Source: Arenicella sp.
Lineage (GTDB): Bacteria > Pseudomonadota > Gammaproteobacteria > Arenicellales > Arenicellaceae
Direction of reading: 5' to 3'
DNA length: 6,961 nucleotides
Assembly (NCBI GenBank): GCA_016763815.1
Contig: JAESTB010000385.1
Coordinates: 1-6,961, forward strand
The notes beneath the pieces were generated by a model, which was not told the origin of the DNA, ran no database searches, and saw only the letters and a list, made by a program, of their open reading frames with translations. The position numbers and the translations under genes were made by a program. Of this stretch, positions 6,069 to 6,961 are shown in pieces (position 1 is the first letter of the stretch; each line of letters begins with the position of its first letter).

Positions 6069-6287
6069 TCAAATTCTTGATCGGAACTGTCTTGATCTAT
6101 AACCCCTACTTAGTAGAAGTATAGCCGGGATGACGAGAAGGAGATCGAAGACTAATCTTGAACCCCATATTACGTTTAAATTAAACAAGATTGAATCATT
6201 ATCCTTTCTCGCTCGATTCTCGCGAAGTTGTTCTAACGGAGAAAGCTTGGGTACTCGGCTAGTCACTGTAGGTTTAATCATCGCCAT
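6069..6287 (-). CDS. Small hypothetical single-pass membrane protein
   Basis: 72 residues from ATG at 6287; a second ATG two codons in is an alternative start. The N-terminal half is polar and basic (LSPLEQLRENRARKDND). Residues about 46-60 form one hydrophobic stretch (LVFDLLLVIPAILLL), followed by a basic tail RGYRSRQFRSR, as in a small single-pass membrane protein. No family is recognised and there is no clear Shine-Dalgarno sequence. The start lies 11 bases after the attC-like element, where a cassette gene would begin. However, no second attC-like site is seen after its TGA, and the opposite strand is also open here, so it may be a chance or decayed frame. Confidence 0.4.
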   Translation of the reverse strand: MAMIKPTVTSRVPKLSPLEQLRENRARKDNDSILFNLNVIWGSRLVFDLLLVIPAILLLSRGYRSRQFRSRI

Positions 6288-6298
6288 CGCACAGATAT

Positions 6299-6338
6299 GT
6301 ATAACGCCAATCTGTCCGCTGCAGGTTTCTTGTTAGGC
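6299..6338 (-). other. attC-like imperfect inverted repeat (candidate integron recombination site)
   Basis: Read on the minus strand, GCCTAAC (6338-6332) opens the element and GTTATAC (6305-6299) closes it; these match the form of the R'' and R' boxes of integron attC sites, and TAAC pairs with GTTA. Inside, AATCTG (6309-6314) pairs with CAGGTT (6322-6327) on the plus strand with one T-G wobble, leaving unpaired spacers GCC and TCTT and a 7-base loop. This gives box, spacer, box, loop, as in a folded attC. The TAA stop of the 206-residue gene lies inside the GCCTAAC box, a common cassette feature. At 40 bases it is shorter than most attC sites, the R' box departs from GTTRRRY, and no integrase is in the window. 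A degenerate site or chance palindrome is possible. Confidence 0.35.
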
Positions 6339-6953
6339 ATTTTTTAGTTGTTCTGAGCTTATGATATACCCTCTCCACAAAAGGAACGCTGCAACGTAAG
6401 CCCACAGGCCGAATATACGTTCCACGACTACTACAAAGCCAGTATCTTGAACGATCGAACCACTTGATGCTGATAATATTGTACCCACACCAAGTATGGC
6501 CCCATAACCTACAGCAATATGGCCTATTAGAATTGCCGCCAAGGGAGCGATGGCTGCTGCCAAACCCACAGCACCTACAATTTTAAGTTGCTTTTTCCGA
6601 TGCAGAAACGCCACAGACCAAAAAAGCACGGACATTAAAAGAAAAGCGGTATATAGAAGCATATACCTCCCCACGAGACTTTGTTCCATACCGAGAGATA
6701 TTTGCACTTTGCATAAAACCGCTATCGTGAAACAGACAAAACCGGCTCTATTTAGTGGCTTACGTATTCCCATTTCATCTACGAAAGCCCATACCGCAAT
6801 TGTTGCGACAGTAATTGCACATATTCTAAGAGGTGTTAAAGGCACAGATGTATGGGTTAGTATCAGTGTAAGTAGTGCACTAAATGCAAGCATGACAGAA
6901 GCCACCCTTCCATTTAGAGAATTAGTTTTAGCTCTCAGAGATTCAAAATTCAT
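6333..6953 (-). CDS. Hypothetical polytopic inner-membrane protein
   Basis: 206 residues from ATG at 6953; only 8 bases of the window lie upstream, with no stop, so an earlier start outside cannot be excluded. No family is recognised. It has about six hydrophobic segments, near residues 17-33, 42-58, 70-88, 96-117, 124-165 (long, Gly/Ala-rich, perhaps two passes) and 171-195, with short basic loops such as HRKKQLK (118-124). No catalytic motif or signal peptide stands out. The codon pattern is coding-like through the full length, and the hydrophobic periodicity argues for a real membrane protein. It ends in TAA within the attC-like box, so it may be the gene of an integron cassette, which are often hypothetical membrane proteins. 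Transporter, sensor or assembly roles cannot be told apart. Confidence 0.75.
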   Translation of the reverse strand: MNFESLRAKTNSLNGRVASVMLAFSALLTLILTHTSVPLTPLRICAITVATIAVWAFVDEMGIRKPLNRAGFVCFTIAVLCKVQISLGMEQSLVGRYMLLYTAFLLMSVLFWSVAFLHRKKQLKIVGAVGLAAAIAPLAAILIGHIAVGYGAILGVGTILSASSGSIVQDTGFVVVVERIFGLWAYVAAFLLWRGYIISSEQLKNA

Positions 6954-6961
6954 TTCTATTC

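Noticed and set aside
6130..6336. Plus-strand 68-codon frame
   Set aside because: It overlaps the candidate minus-strand small gene and the attC-like repeat, and its product shows no features.

Overview
The window looks like a bacterial chromosome segment of moderate GC. The best guess is a marine-type gammaproteobacterium, inferred from the style of the lipid and dehalogenase enzymes and from the small hairpin repeats between genes. No rRNA, tRNA, CRISPR array or transposase is visible, so the taxonomic guess is weak.

Left end (1-1125, + strand): the 3' part of a calcineurin-like metallophosphoesterase gene that begins before the window. It is broken by an in-frame amber codon just before the GNHD motif and by a one-base frameshift just before the GHVHH motif. 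It is followed, tail to tail, by a two-gene minus-strand operon (3424 down to 1271): a DhlA-type haloalkane dehalogenase with all expected catalytic and halide-binding residues, then a saccharopine-dehydrogenase-like NAD(P)-binding oxidoreductase of the trans-acting enoyl reductase/SCCPDH group. The stop of the first gene and the start of the second are 3 bases apart. Across a 314-base divergent intergenic region with a near-perfect 16-base palindrome, a long-chain acyl-CoA synthetase-like AMP ligase (3739-5394) reads the other way. A shared control region for an alpha/beta-hydrolase, a reductase and an acyl-CoA ligase suggests a small lipid or haloaliphatic metabolism locus. That link is inferred from position, not shown.

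Right part (5395-6961): about 670 bases without a convincing gene, unusually dense in short hairpins. Several share a C-TGC-G apex, and one 61-base stretch can fold as a compact three-way junction. Beyond it, on the minus strand, lie a small single-pass membrane protein ORF and a 206-residue polytopic membrane protein. Between them is a 40-base imperfect inverted repeat shaped like a very short integron attC site. The stop codon of the upstream gene sits inside the GCCTAAC box and the next ATG follows 11 bases after the opposite box, which is how integron gene cassettes are arranged. No integrase is in the window, so this remains a hypothesis.

The most unusual material is the hairpin field and the attC-like junction at the right. 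The enzymes are recognisable family members in an interesting combination.
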